Shown in pieces: positions 24,851 to 33,465 of a stretch of 64,000 nt of DNA; position 1 is the first letter of the stretch, and each line of letters starts with the position of its first letter. This stretch comes from Ruminococcus turbiniformis (lineage in GTDB: Bacteria; Bacillota; Clostridia; Lachnospirales; Lachnospiraceae): the NCBI RefSeq assembly GCF_020687545.1, contig NZ_JAJEQX010000014.1, positions 1 through 64,000 on the forward strand. Direction: 5' to 3'. Under the pieces are notes generated by a model that worked only from the letters and a program-made list of their open reading frames with translations, was not told the DNA's origin and searched no databases. Both the position numbers and the translations under genes were made by a program.

Positions 24851-25621
24851 TTAAAATTTTCCTTTTTTATGGAGGACAATCAGGACGACCGCAACAATGA
24901 CTGCAGCAATCATCACAGGCAGCCCTTTCACGATGGAAAACTCCGTCCGTTCTTCATCATCCTGCTCGTTCCCTTCCTCATCGTAATAGATTACTTCTGC
25001 GTCTTCCGAAGGGTCACCAGTGGTCCCCTGCCCGGAATTACCGCTGTCCAGCTGGTCTGCTTCTTCCTGCGTTATGCCATTCCCTCCGGATGCTTCAGAG
25101 GTATCAGATGTTTCTTCCTGCATCTGGCGTTCGCTTAATGCTGCATACCAGTCCCCGACTGTTTCCCCGTCTAATTTTGCAATGGTAGAATCCGGGTACA
25201 GGGAATAAACAGATCCTGCCTGGCTGGTCCCGATACCCAGGATCAGTTCATCCACCCCGCCTGACTGTACCTGAAATGAGGTATTAACCGCAAATCCCTG
25301 CGTAATTACCTCTTCACTTGACCCATTGTATGTGATATCCGTCACTACATAGCTGCCTGCTTCCATCTCGGCCACGCAGCTTCTGTCAGCGTATTCATAA
25401 GCGTTTACATCAACTGTCCCGGTTGCCCCGGCATTGTCCCGATATGAGATTGTAAATGTGTCCCCGTCCTGCGGTGTAACAGTTGGTGAATAGGAAACTT
25501 TGACAGACAGCTGCCCCAACTGTGTCTCAGCTGCATGTACCGGGATTACAGAAAAACAGGTGAAGGCCGCTAAAAACAGTATTAAAAATTTTTTCATTGA
25601 TTTTAATTTTTTCTCTTTCAA
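24851..25621 (-). CDS. Secreted, membrane-anchored protein of the transfer operon
   Basis: A 256-residue protein with a signal peptide (about 9-31, ending VHAA), an extracellular beta-rich domain, a long Ser/Gly/Asp/Glu linker (about 165-225), and a C-terminal transmembrane helix with KKGKF tail. No LPXTG-type motif is present, so it is membrane anchored. The ATG overlaps the upstream stop (ATGA). Last gene of the operon; probably displayed outside the cell near the transfer channel (inference). Confidence 0.8.
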   Translation of the reverse strand: MKEKKLKSMKKFLILFLAAFTCFSVIPVHAAETQLGQLSVKVSYSPTVTPQDGDTFTISYRDNAGATGTVDVNAYEYADRSCVAEMEAGSYVVTDITYNGSSEEVITQGFAVNTSFQVQSGGVDELILGIGTSQAGSVYSLYPDSTIAKLDGETVGDWYAALSERQMQEETSDTSEASGGNGITQEEADQLDSGNSGQGTTGDPSEDAEVIYYDEEGNEQDDEERTEFSIVKGLPVMIAAVIVAVVLIVLHKKGKF

Positions 25622-26304
25622 TGGTCATCATCCTCCTTAGAAACGCGGAACCCTGATTTTAACATTTCGTCCTCAAGTTCCTGTTTATTTTTTGAATAAT
25701 CCGGGTTTGCAAGGCGCTTCTTGACGGATTCCTCGTATGGATTGTACTGGTTTTTCTTCTTTTCCTCTTCCGCAAGCGCAATGCTTTCCTTCAGCTCATT
25801 GATCTGACGATTTAGTTCCTCATCAGCTTCGCGGATCATAGAATTGATATCCGCTGCCTCATCAATGACAGGGATTGTAGCATTGTTATCCCATCCCATA
25901 ATCAACCGGAGCTTATCTTCTGCTTCATAACTATCAGTAAAAACCAGGTAGTGCATAATAAAATAGAAGGCCCCATCCAGCAAAAGCGGGACGATGGTCA
26001 GGGTCAGCATTTGATTATCTTTTTCAGAATCCATCAGTCCGGACATCCACTCATCCATGACTGTTTTCGCAGCAAAGAACTCTGTCCGGTTCCCCTTTGG
26101 GAAATCGGCAGTAACGACTGCGCATCCTCCAGACATAGATACTTGGATCGCGGCATTGGAAAGGACAATATTTTTCAAGGATATAACTTCCTGTTCCGAT
26201 TTGAGTTCGTCAATGGCGAGTGTTGCAGCCGAAAGCGGCAGCCCATTCGCATCTTTTCCGTTTGAAAGATATAAAATCTTTTCCCATGTAATTTGGCTTT
26301 CCAT
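25618..26304 (-). CDS. Transfer-operon protein, unknown
   Basis: 228 residues from ATG at 26304 (MESQITWEKILYL); the frame upstream to 26445 reads across repeats and is not convincing. A hydrophobic stretch (MLTLTIVPLLLDGAFYFIMHYLVF, about 97-125) is followed by a charged coiled-coil-like region (EADEELNRQINELKES) and a Lys-rich tail. It sits between virB4 and the surface-protein gene. No family was recognised. Confidence 0.7.
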   Translation of the reverse strand: MESQITWEKILYLSNGKDANGLPLSAATLAIDELKSEQEVISLKNIVLSNAAIQVSMSGGCAVVTADFPKGNRTEFFAAKTVMDEWMSGLMDSEKDNQMLTLTIVPLLLDGAFYFIMHYLVFTDSYEAEDKLRLIMGWDNNATIPVIDEAADINSMIREADEELNRQINELKESIALAEEEKKKNQYNPYEESVKKRLANPDYSKNKQELEDEMLKSGFRVSKEDDDH

Positions 26305-26463
26305 AAATTTATGGCAACTCCTGCCATGGCCCCTCCATGGAAGGAATTGCCCATCCTCCTTTCCTATAATATTCGGCAGGGTGCTTTGCCTCGCCTGCCC
26401 CTGCTCAGGACTGTGTATTAACGTGCGCCAGGGCGGACCAGCCACCCTGGCAGGTTGAGGATC
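26305..26463. repeat. Intergenic hairpins related to other gaps
   Basis: On the minus strand this gap holds GCCAGGG...CCCTGGC near 26436-26455 and a degenerate third copy of the dispersed hairpin (GCACCCTGCCGAATATTAT at about 26365-26385). A CACCC-GGGTGGCTGG string is shared with the gap near 22841. Probably a repeat-rich transcript leader. Confidence 0.45.
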
Positions 26464-28860
26464 TTATGTCTCGGATGGTTTTGTCGTCATCAGTTTATAC
26501 AGCTTTGTATCTTTCGGGAACGAATCATTCAGCGGAATAATCTCATTCTCAATCCATAACAGCCCCATACCCGGCTTCGCTGCATTGATATAACGCTGTT
26601 CCTCTGTGCTGATATTAAGCATGTCAGAGAGCTGCTGGCGGTTCATTGCCGTCTGGCCCAGGATCACTACAATAGAACTGGTGTTGATGATGGTACGTGC
26701 TTCTTCACTTTTCATCATGTCTTCCACGTTCTGCGTAATGGCCGTCGGGATTCCATTCCATTTTCTGGCACGTTTCCAGATCTGGGCTATGTAAGAAGCA
26801 GATGTCTGTGTATTCATCATCAGATAGAACTCATCGATATAGATCCATGTGCTTTTCCCTTCCGCTTTATTCTGGATCATTTTATTCCAGATATGGTCAA
26901 AACAGATCTGCAACCCGAGTTCTTTCAGCCCCGGGCCAATGTCCCTGATATTAAATACGGTAAAGCGGTTGTTGATCTCCATATTGGTATGTCCGGAAAA
27001 GATGTCAAGCCCGCCTTTTACATACCGTTCCAGCGAAAGAGCGAGTGTCTGCGCATCCTGTGATGGCATCATCATGAGCTCGTTGTAAAAATCGAGTAAT
27101 GTCGGCGCATGTTCTGTATCTATGTCTTTTCCAGTCATTTTCAGGTAATTGACATAATCATCATAAATTGATGTCGCACATTTATCTATGATTGAGAGGT
27201 CCATCGGTGAAAGCCCAAGCTTTCCGCCGATCATAATATCGCAGATTGTTTGGATGAACCCTGTTTTTAATTTAACGGGATTCTCATTTTCCTCTGCGTT
27301 TTTCAGATTAAGATCAAACGGATTCAGACGGTAGTTAGATCCTGCCGCGAGCTTGATTTCCGCCCCGCCGAACGCCCTTGCGAGAGGCGCATAGTCAATT
27401 CCCTCCGGATCAATTACATAAACTTCATCATTCGGGTTTGCAAGGAGCACGTTGATAATCTCACGTTTCGCAGAAAATGATTTCCCGGCCCCGGGCATTC
27501 CGAGGATGCATCCGTTCGGATTAAATAAGGAATGCTTCCGGTCAAAAAAGATCATATTGCGGCTCGCTGCGTTTAACCCGTAATAAATCCCGGTCGGCTG
27601 GTTGATCTCACGGACGTTAAACGGGATAATCGCGCCAATTGAATTGGATGTCATAAGTCTCTGGATCTCAAGCTGGTTATTTCCGATCGGAAGGGATGAA
27701 TTGAATCCCTGTTCCTGTTGCATGGAAAGAGGCTTGATTGTGACAAGGCATTTCGCAGCCAGGGTTTTCAGCTCTTTTTCAAACTGCCCGAGTTCCTCCA
27801 TTGTCGCGGCAAAAACCGTGATCACGATATTTGTTACAAAGAGCCGGTTATTGTCTTTGGAAAGCCCGTCAATCAGTTCCTTTGCCTCCTCTTTTGCATC
27901 TTGGGTGTCTGGGCTGATCAGGGACGGGTCGTAACCGCTTCTGGATGCCTTCTTCTGCGTCTCAAGGATGGCAGCCGCAATATTTGTCCGCTGGTTCCTG
28001 ATCAGCTTTATTGCTTCATCGTCCGGGATTGCATTGAAATAAGCGCTTACAATCATATTGGCGGGAAGGGAGGAAAGATCCGACATCATGGATGCCTTGA
28101 GCCAGGTCGGGTAGTTGGAAATATAGTAGCACCGTGCGTACATGTTGCCGATCATAAAATCGGAGGATTTGAACTCCATCCCCGACGGGGCAATCAGATC
28201 TTTTGTCGTAATTCCTTGATTTGCCAGATTTTCCAGGCTGAACGATTCTGATTCATACCCATCGTAGATTCGTTTTTGGCATAGCGGAACTACTGAATCC
28301 TGATTGTAGATCGAGTTCAATAATTCCAATCTGTCTACGGTATCCATCGGCTCCGCAGGATGCTGGGTAATAGATTTGATCCCTTCATCTACGGTATGAT
28401 CCATCTGCCCGAACCTTTCATACGCTTTAAGTGGGTCCTCATCTTCGATGGTAAGGGTCAGTATTTTTATACTTTCAAGGTTATTTTTTGCCACAGACAG
28501 ATTCTTCACCAGCATTTGGTTATATTCCGACCTGTAGCCATCAAGCCCATCACCAGCCATCTTAATCAGGACTTTATCCTGGAACTGCATAATATCAATT
28601 GTTTTGTTGTAGATTGTGATTTCCGCTGTTGTTCCCTGTGGGAGGGAACTGATAAACTCACTGTACCCTCCGGCTATTCTCCACTGATTTTGTGTAGATG
28701 CAGTCTTAAAGTTTGCTTCCGGGAGTAGATAGCTTTTGGAAAAGACTCCCGGACGGACTTCCATGATCCCATCTTTGTAGACTGCTTCGTAAGGGATGCT
28801 TTCCTCAATCGTTTTTGGAATATGCATCTGCTCTTTTTTCTTTGCCTTTCTTAACTTCAT
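26464..28860 (-). CDS. virB4: VirB4-type conjugation ATPase
   Basis: A 798-residue ATPase powering the type IV secretion channel. Walker A is GMPGAGKS (454-461) and Walker B is STWIYIDEFYLMM near 655. The conserved QNVEDM motif and the C-terminal MNRQQLSDM region follow. The N-terminal 400 residues form the channel-binding part. The start overlaps the PrgI stop (ATGA). This matches the VirB4 of Firmicutes conjugative elements of the CD1110 type. Confidence 0.95.
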   Translation of the reverse strand: MKLRKAKKKEQMHIPKTIEESIPYEAVYKDGIMEVRPGVFSKSYLLPEANFKTASTQNQWRIAGGYSEFISSLPQGTTAEITIYNKTIDIMQFQDKVLIKMAGDGLDGYRSEYNQMLVKNLSVAKNNLESIKILTLTIEDEDPLKAYERFGQMDHTVDEGIKSITQHPAEPMDTVDRLELLNSIYNQDSVVPLCQKRIYDGYESESFSLENLANQGITTKDLIAPSGMEFKSSDFMIGNMYARCYYISNYPTWLKASMMSDLSSLPANMIVSAYFNAIPDDEAIKLIRNQRTNIAAAILETQKKASRSGYDPSLISPDTQDAKEEAKELIDGLSKDNNRLFVTNIVITVFAATMEELGQFEKELKTLAAKCLVTIKPLSMQQEQGFNSSLPIGNNQLEIQRLMTSNSIGAIIPFNVREINQPTGIYYGLNAASRNMIFFDRKHSLFNPNGCILGMPGAGKSFSAKREIINVLLANPNDEVYVIDPEGIDYAPLARAFGGAEIKLAAGSNYRLNPFDLNLKNAEENENPVKLKTGFIQTICDIMIGGKLGLSPMDLSIIDKCATSIYDDYVNYLKMTGKDIDTEHAPTLLDFYNELMMMPSQDAQTLALSLERYVKGGLDIFSGHTNMEINNRFTVFNIRDIGPGLKELGLQICFDHIWNKMIQNKAEGKSTWIYIDEFYLMMNTQTSASYIAQIWKRARKWNGIPTAITQNVEDMMKSEEARTIINTSSIVVILGQTAMNRQQLSDMLNISTEEQRYINAAKPGMGLLWIENEIIPLNDSFPKDTKLYKLMTTKPSET

Positions 28861-29249
28861 TTAAACGCCTTAACCCCCTTTTTCTCGGCTTTTTCGCGGT
28901 TTTTCTTTAAATTCTTTTCAGATATTTTTTTTTCGTCTTTGTAGATAACGTTCTTTGCTTTGCGCTTAGTCGGCACAAGGAACGAACGCAGCAGGACAGA
29001 TTTCAGGTATTTCTCCAGCGGGATCCCCTGCGGCTCTACCCATCCGAATGCTGCAATTGGTATATCAATGAAAATCAGGGCGTATATCATAAAATCGCCG
29101 GTAAGGTCAAACGGCACGAATACCAAGCTGTAAAGCAGGATATCGGATGCGGCCATTATGGCAAGACAGATTAACTGTCTGGCTGTAAACGGCCCGATCA
29201 ATTTGGCCTTATAGGCCCGTATATCTTTCGGAATTTTTGCGTCTATCAT
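28857..29249 (-). CDS. PrgI-family (VirB3-like) transfer protein
   Basis: About 130 residues from MIDAKIPKDI, with GGAG 7 nt upstream; an earlier ATG at 29261 has no ribosome site. Features are the typical opening IPKDIRAYKAKLIGPFTARQL, two transmembrane helices (about 25-70), the GWVEPQGIPLEKY motif and a strongly basic tail (KNLKKNREKAEKKG). PrgI proteins are inner-membrane channel components always found next to VirB4, as here. Confidence 0.92.
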   Translation of the reverse strand: MIDAKIPKDIRAYKAKLIGPFTARQLICLAIMAASDILLYSLVFVPFDLTGDFMIYALIFIDIPIAAFGWVEPQGIPLEKYLKSVLLRSFLVPTKRKAKNVIYKDEKKISEKNLKKNREKAEKKGVKAFK

Positions 29250-29261
29250 AGAAATCTCCAT

Positions 29262-29387
29262 TCCGCCGCCTTCCCGTTGGCGGCATAGTTGTCTTTTTTA
29301 CAGGTTTGGACGGCAGCACCTTTTGGAAGGCTCATTCCTCTGCCGTCCTCTGTTTTCTGTTTTTTTATCAACAGGTTGAGTCATTGG
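29262..29387 (-). promoter_or_regulatory. Stem-loop rich gap inside the transfer operon
   Basis: Two minus-strand stems are visible: GACGGCAG...CTGCCGTC (about 29307-29346) and GCCGCC...GGCGGC (29268-29285). Neither has a good T tract, so they may be mRNA processing or stability elements. Confidence 0.4.
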
Positions 29388-30308
29388 CTAAACCCCTACT
29401 ACATCTCCGGATATCTGTCCGGCCTTAAACATTGCGCCTATCGTGGAAAGCTGGATGGCAATTGCCGCAATCGCGACTGACCCGGACAGCATCTCAGAAG
29501 CATTCGCAACGGTCAGCGCATCCCCAATAGAGGGTACGAGTACTAGGATTACGTTTGCCTGAATCAGAGAGGAAGCATAAAGGATAATTAACATCGCGAA
29601 AAAGGTAAGCCCTTCCCTTACAAACTTTTTCAGGTAAAGGATTCCCGCACTGCGTGTCCCCTCGTCGAATAATTGGACAACACCGATTGGTGACATGATC
29701 GCCCTTGCAATGAGGGCAATTGCGCTGCTGATGGCAATTAAGTAGGCAACAGCTTTTGCAAGCCAGCCGAAGAACTTGATAACAAAACTCAGCAGGAATA
29801 GTCCCATATGCTCAAGATAACTTCCGATGGAAGATTCAAATTCACTTTCGAAGGCATCCTGCACTTCTGAGTAAGCCGGCCATACAGAGGGGTCGCTGTT
29901 CCCGTCATCGGGGAAGAATTCCAGGACGGATGAATATGGGTTCCCCGTGCCTGCATTCATGGACTCAACAGCTATGTCGTATAAGCCCGAAACCAGCTGG
30001 AACAGGAAGATGATGATTTCCTTCAGGTAGATCAGTACGATCATTGCGATAACGTAACGGATCAAAACAAGCACTAGCTGCTCAAAGGAAAGCATCTCCC
30101 TGGAAAACCGTCCTGACAGGTCAACATATAGGAAGATGGTCATACATGCCGCACCAATTGCCAGGAAGATATCAATAAAGCCCCCGATCTGTGACATCGT
30201 AAATATTTCCCGCAGCGCATCCATGATCGTCCCTATAAAATCTGCAACATCTGTAATAAGGGAGCCTGCAAAAAGGACGCTCAAAGCGTCAAAAATAGTA
30301 CTTCCCAT
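29388..30308 (-). CDS. TrbL/VirB6-like polytopic transfer protein
   Basis: A 306-residue membrane protein with about six transmembrane helices and an extracellular loop (NAGTGNPYSSVLEF, about 117-160). The conserved MSPIGVVQLFDEGTRS segment and ALTVANASEMLSG are typical of the VirB6-like proteins of Firmicutes elements. It forms part of the inner-membrane channel. Its place between the VirB2-like gene and prgI-virB4 fits this. Confidence 0.87.
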   Translation of the reverse strand: MGSTIFDALSVLFAGSLITDVADFIGTIMDALREIFTMSQIGGFIDIFLAIGAACMTIFLYVDLSGRFSREMLSFEQLVLVLIRYVIAMIVLIYLKEIIIFLFQLVSGLYDIAVESMNAGTGNPYSSVLEFFPDDGNSDPSVWPAYSEVQDAFESEFESSIGSYLEHMGLFLLSFVIKFFGWLAKAVAYLIAISSAIALIARAIMSPIGVVQLFDEGTRSAGILYLKKFVREGLTFFAMLIILYASSLIQANVILVLVPSIGDALTVANASEMLSGSVAIAAIAIQLSTIGAMFKAGQISGDVVGV

Positions 30309-30359
30309 AACTTGTCAGAGGGCAGGAGTTTCCCGCCCTCCTCTCCTTCCTCCTTTGAA

Positions 30360-30848
30360 TTACTGCAGGTAAGATAACAGGTCGAATGTTTCGACAACCT
30401 GCGGGAAAGCGATCAGGAAAGCGGAAACGATACACAATGTAGCGGCTCGTTGTTTCGTATCCGGATCGTCATTCTTAAACCCTAAAATCATCTGGCCAAT
30501 ACCGAAAGCTAACAGCAGGATTCCTACGCCAATGAAAATCGTGCCAAGCTGCTCAATGGCATTTTCGAGAAGGTCCGCAACAATGGCCTGCGCCGCAAAG
30601 ACAGAACGGACTGGCAGCAATACGGATGCTGTGATAAAGAACACTGCATTCAGGAATAAAATCGGCGAATGAAATACGTCAATCCCGGAAACCGCAATCA
30701 TTCTGGCGGGAATGGATAAGGCTGCCGTAATAAAGAGGGAGAGCATGACGATATTGGATACTGACTGTTTCCCATGTACTGGTTCCACTTCCGGCACCAA
30801 TTCCACACTGGATTCATGCATTCCGAATTTACGAGTTTCCTTAGTCAT
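30360..30848 (-). CDS. VirB2/Maff2-like small membrane protein
   Basis: 162 residues from MTKETRKFG, with AAGGAG 9 nt upstream. After a polar N terminus, three hydrophobic helices follow (about 35-60, 65-85, 100-155). The GFKNDDPDTKQRA loop between the last two resembles the short loop of Maff2/TrbC-type pilin-like proteins (GNDNP). It is probably the channel or pilus subunit analogue of the type IV secretion system, and the first channel gene in this stretch. Confidence 0.7.
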   Translation of the reverse strand: MTKETRKFGMHESSVELVPEVEPVHGKQSVSNIVMLSLFITAALSIPARMIAVSGIDVFHSPILFLNAVFFITASVLLPVRSVFAAQAIVADLLENAIEQLGTIFIGVGILLLAFGIGQMILGFKNDDPDTKQRAATLCIVSAFLIAFPQVVETFDLLSYLQ

Positions 30849-31022
30849 TTTCCACGACTCCTTTCTATGATTTCTTGTACAGCCCCATCCGAGAAAAACG
30901 GATGATTTTGCTGTCGTTATAAATTGGTTAAGTTGACCAGCCCAAGGATGCAGGAGCATGAGCAAAGGCAGACAAGGGACAAAACATCGTAAATCCGTAT
31001 ATAGATACTGTAAAATTGGCGC

Positions 31023-31048
31023 AAAAAAGGAGCCCTAATCAGGCTCCG
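31023..31048 (-). terminator. Terminator upstream of the VirB2-like gene
   Basis: Minus-strand GGAGCC...GGCTCC followed by six T. The stop codon of a 39-residue ORF lies in the loop. Confidence 0.8.
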
Positions 31049-31158
31049 TAAAGTTTCTTCCGCACTTGCATAGTAGCTGAAGAGCTTGTCATTTCACGGA
31101 CATGCTCAATGACAGAAAAAATCCCCTTTTTGGGAAACCATGTGTTCGCTGTTGTCAT
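31039..31158 (-). CDS. Possible 39-residue peptide
   Basis: ATG to TGA encodes a charged peptide opening MTTANTWFPKKGIFSVIEHV and ending RKKLYGA. The ribosome site is weak (AGGA 5 nt before ATG). It ends inside a good terminator, which is what a real short gene would look like. It could be a leader peptide or small protein between two transfer transcription units. Confidence 0.4.
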   Translation of the reverse strand: MTTANTWFPKKGIFSVIEHVREMTSSSATMQVRKKLYGA

Positions 31159-31242
31159 ACAGTCCTGAGAACATCTTTTTTTCTTCAAAAAATATTTTTC
31201 ATGGGTTCCCTGCCCACATAAAAAATGGGGAAACCCAGTATC

Positions 31243-31929
31243 TCACGCCTCCCTTTCCTGTTTCCTATGGTGATAAATTGCCTGCCCCAGGCCGAACTGG
31301 GCCAGGCTGATCACTGCAGCACCTAAAAATGTCCCAAAGTTATATTGTGCCGCCAGGATCAGGATCACGCACTGTGCAATGTACTGGGTCCATAATTTTT
31401 TTGAAATCTGTTCAGTCCCCAGAACAAACACGAACAAGATGATAATTAGGATGATCGCATACAATAGCGAAGCGGGATGGATGACTTTATGTACAGAAAT
31501 CTGATCCAGTGTCGAAAAGAGTTTTTCGTATAACATGGATGGTTGTACTCCTTCAAAAATGGAAGGGTCTTCCAGATAGTACAGATATGAGGCGATTTCC
31601 GCATCGCTGGGATTTTTTAGTCCGCTTACGTTAAGGAACCCATCCATGTAGTCCCCCGACTGCCTTAGGATCGTACATACGGTATCAAGGGCTGTCGTCA
31701 CTCTCTCGTGGATGACAGGGATATCACGGGTCATGGCAGAAAGGGAAATCAGATAAATTCCCTCCGGGATCAGGAAAACATTTTTCACCCGCGCGCGGAA
31801 CAATAGAAGTAAGAGTGAAAATGCCCCTGACGCAAAGAAGATTGTAAAAATGAGGTTATCCGATATATTCCCAGTGACTGATAAGATAGCTTCCCATACC
31901 CTGTCATTTAAAATTAATAACGGTTCCAT
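31243..31929 (-). CDS. Polytopic membrane protein, unknown
   Basis: 228 residues with about four to five hydrophobic helices (near 25-45, 50-65, 152-172, 183-200, 200-218) and a soluble middle loop (about 75-150). GGAGAAG stands before ATG. It overlaps the end of the upstream gene by 16 bp and is in the transfer region, so it may be a channel accessory. No family was recognised. Confidence 0.75.
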   Translation of the reverse strand: MEPLLILNDRVWEAILSVTGNISDNLIFTIFFASGAFSLLLLLFRARVKNVFLIPEGIYLISLSAMTRDIPVIHERVTTALDTVCTILRQSGDYMDGFLNVSGLKNPSDAEIASYLYYLEDPSIFEGVQPSMLYEKLFSTLDQISVHKVIHPASLLYAIILIIILFVFVLGTEQISKKLWTQYIAQCVILILAAQYNFGTFLGAAVISLAQFGLGQAIYHHRKQEREA

Positions 31930-32924
31930 TTATCTTCTCCATAAATCACATTGCATACCTTAGCGTAGTAGGATGCTTCCTCTTTAATCTGGCTAAAACT
32001 AGATTCCGAAACCTTCAATGCAAGGTCCGGCTTTACACAGATCCAGGACTGCATGGCTTCCTCTGCGTTTTCGCTTTTCAGGACGATCGTCATAAATTGA
32101 AAGCAGCAGGATGGCGTCAATTCTGCCTTCAGTTCATGATTCATATGCCGGTTCAGCCTTGTGCGGAGCAAATAGATCAGAGTTGCCTTGGCTCTTTCAG
32201 TGTCGTGCAGGTCATCCGGTTTTTGTGTCGGACGGGTCTCTACCGTTTTATCTTCACTATCTTCCCCTGGCTTCTGCCTTTTGGGCGGGGCACTCCTTTT
32301 CTTTCTCTCGCCATGCTCGCCCTTAGCATCCGTTCTCTTTGCCCCCTTGGCTGGTGTTTCCTCCTGTTTCTGTATCAGGGCTACCGGGGATCTGCCAGCA
32401 TCCCATCGTGGATCTTCCTCCGGCATGGTCGGCTCATGCTGCTGGATTGGGTCTTCCGGTGGTTCCTTATCCCGTACAGGTCTCCCGCCTTCCTGGATTT
32501 CACCTTCATTTGAAAATCCACTGAATACCGTCATCATGTAAGGGACAGGAGCTTCCTCCTGTTTGCGCTTCAGCTTAATCCTGTTAACCCCAAATGTTTT
32601 ATTTGCCCCCACCCCAGAACAGAAAGTAAGAAGCTGGTCACACAACTTCTCATAAAATGGTTCCATGGACGGGCCTATAAAATAGATATTTTCATCCCCA
32701 GAGCATTCATTGACCAGCCGTTTTAAGATTTCATTTTCATCTTTCTGGATCACAGTGTCCCTTCCATTGAGGAAATAAATTACATTCTCCTTCATTTCAG
32801 GAGGATTCCCCTCCTCACACACAAGGTAGATCCGGTCCAGATCTGTCATTTTCCCGACACAGGTTGTGCTTGAAAGGTCATCCGGGGAAACAAGGAATAT
32901 CCTTTCTTTATTTCTTTTCGACAT
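31914..32924 (-). CDS. Unknown 336-residue cytoplasmic protein
   Basis: The N-terminal domain (about 1-110) has alternating beta and alpha segments (KERIFLVSPDD, ENVIYFLNGRD, ENIYFIGPS). A long low-complexity linker rich in Glu, Pro and Lys (about 135-235) leads to a helical C-terminal domain (TERAKATLIYLLRTRL to the end). No membrane segment or known motif was seen. It is coupled with the downstream membrane-protein gene. Confidence 0.75.
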   Translation of the reverse strand: MSKRNKERIFLVSPDDLSSTTCVGKMTDLDRIYLVCEEGNPPEMKENVIYFLNGRDTVIQKDENEILKRLVNECSGDENIYFIGPSMEPFYEKLCDQLLTFCSGVGANKTFGVNRIKLKRKQEEAPVPYMMTVFSGFSNEGEIQEGGRPVRDKEPPEDPIQQHEPTMPEEDPRWDAGRSPVALIQKQEETPAKGAKRTDAKGEHGERKKRSAPPKRQKPGEDSEDKTVETRPTQKPDDLHDTERAKATLIYLLRTRLNRHMNHELKAELTPSCCFQFMTIVLKSENAEEAMQSWICVKPDLALKVSESSFSQIKEEASYYAKVCNVIYGEDKWNRY

Positions 32925-32929
32925 CTGGC

Positions 32930-33217
32930 TTATTCATCCTCCGGCTGTAAAAACTCACTCATATCTAACTCAATATGTTCCCTTGGCGGGACGACTTTGA
33001 ATCCATCCGCCACTAATACATGTTTTTCTATCTGGTCATCCGAAAGAGAAATCCCATGGCCTTTCGCGCTGAACATCCTGTTATAATATTGTGGTTCCCC
33101 GTTGTTATTTATATCAGTTACAACAGTTACAAACATTGGGATCCGGTACTTCTGGCAAAGCAGAAGCAGCTCATCCGCTTTATTTAATACTTCGAATACA
33201 TAATCTTTCTTTTCCAA
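32930..33217 (-). CDS. Unknown 95-residue protein
   Basis: The start is TTG with GGAGAGGAG upstream at usable spacing. A compact alpha/beta protein with a beta strand in the middle (IPMFVTVVTDI) and an acidic C terminus (HIELDMSEFLQPEDE). No family was recognised. A tnpB element sits right before its ribosome site, so native promoter sequences may have been separated from it. Confidence 0.65.
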   Translation of the reverse strand: MEKKDYVFEVLNKADELLLLCQKYRIPMFVTVVTDINNNGEPQYYNRMFSAKGHGISLSDDQIEKHVLVADGFKVVPPREHIELDMSEFLQPEDE

Positions 33218-33243
33218 TGTCCATTCTCCTCTCCTATCCCAAA

Positions 33244-33465
33244 GTCAACTACCCCGACCCGTAAAGGGATCAGGGCTTGCTAAAGGCTCCCTGCCCTAAA
33301 CAGTTTCCTGGATTTGTGTCTCGCCCATCTGGTCCTAACGTAAGTCTCCCAGACTGCGCTTTTGCATGCGTTCCCCGGTACAGGGGACTGCGGACACATC
33401 GCCGGGTGGTTGACAGCACCCGTTTTTTTGGCTCCTCCCAGGGCATGCCTGGCAGGAAAATGTTT
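33244..33465 (-). ncRNA. Right end and putative omega RNA scaffold of the tnpB element
   Basis: The 222 nt after the tnpB stop contain several stems (CCCGG...CCGGG type near 33386-33410 and the terminal hairpin at 33252-33274) and end in GTAGTTGAC. The flank that follows on the minus strand would be the guide. Confidence 0.5.
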
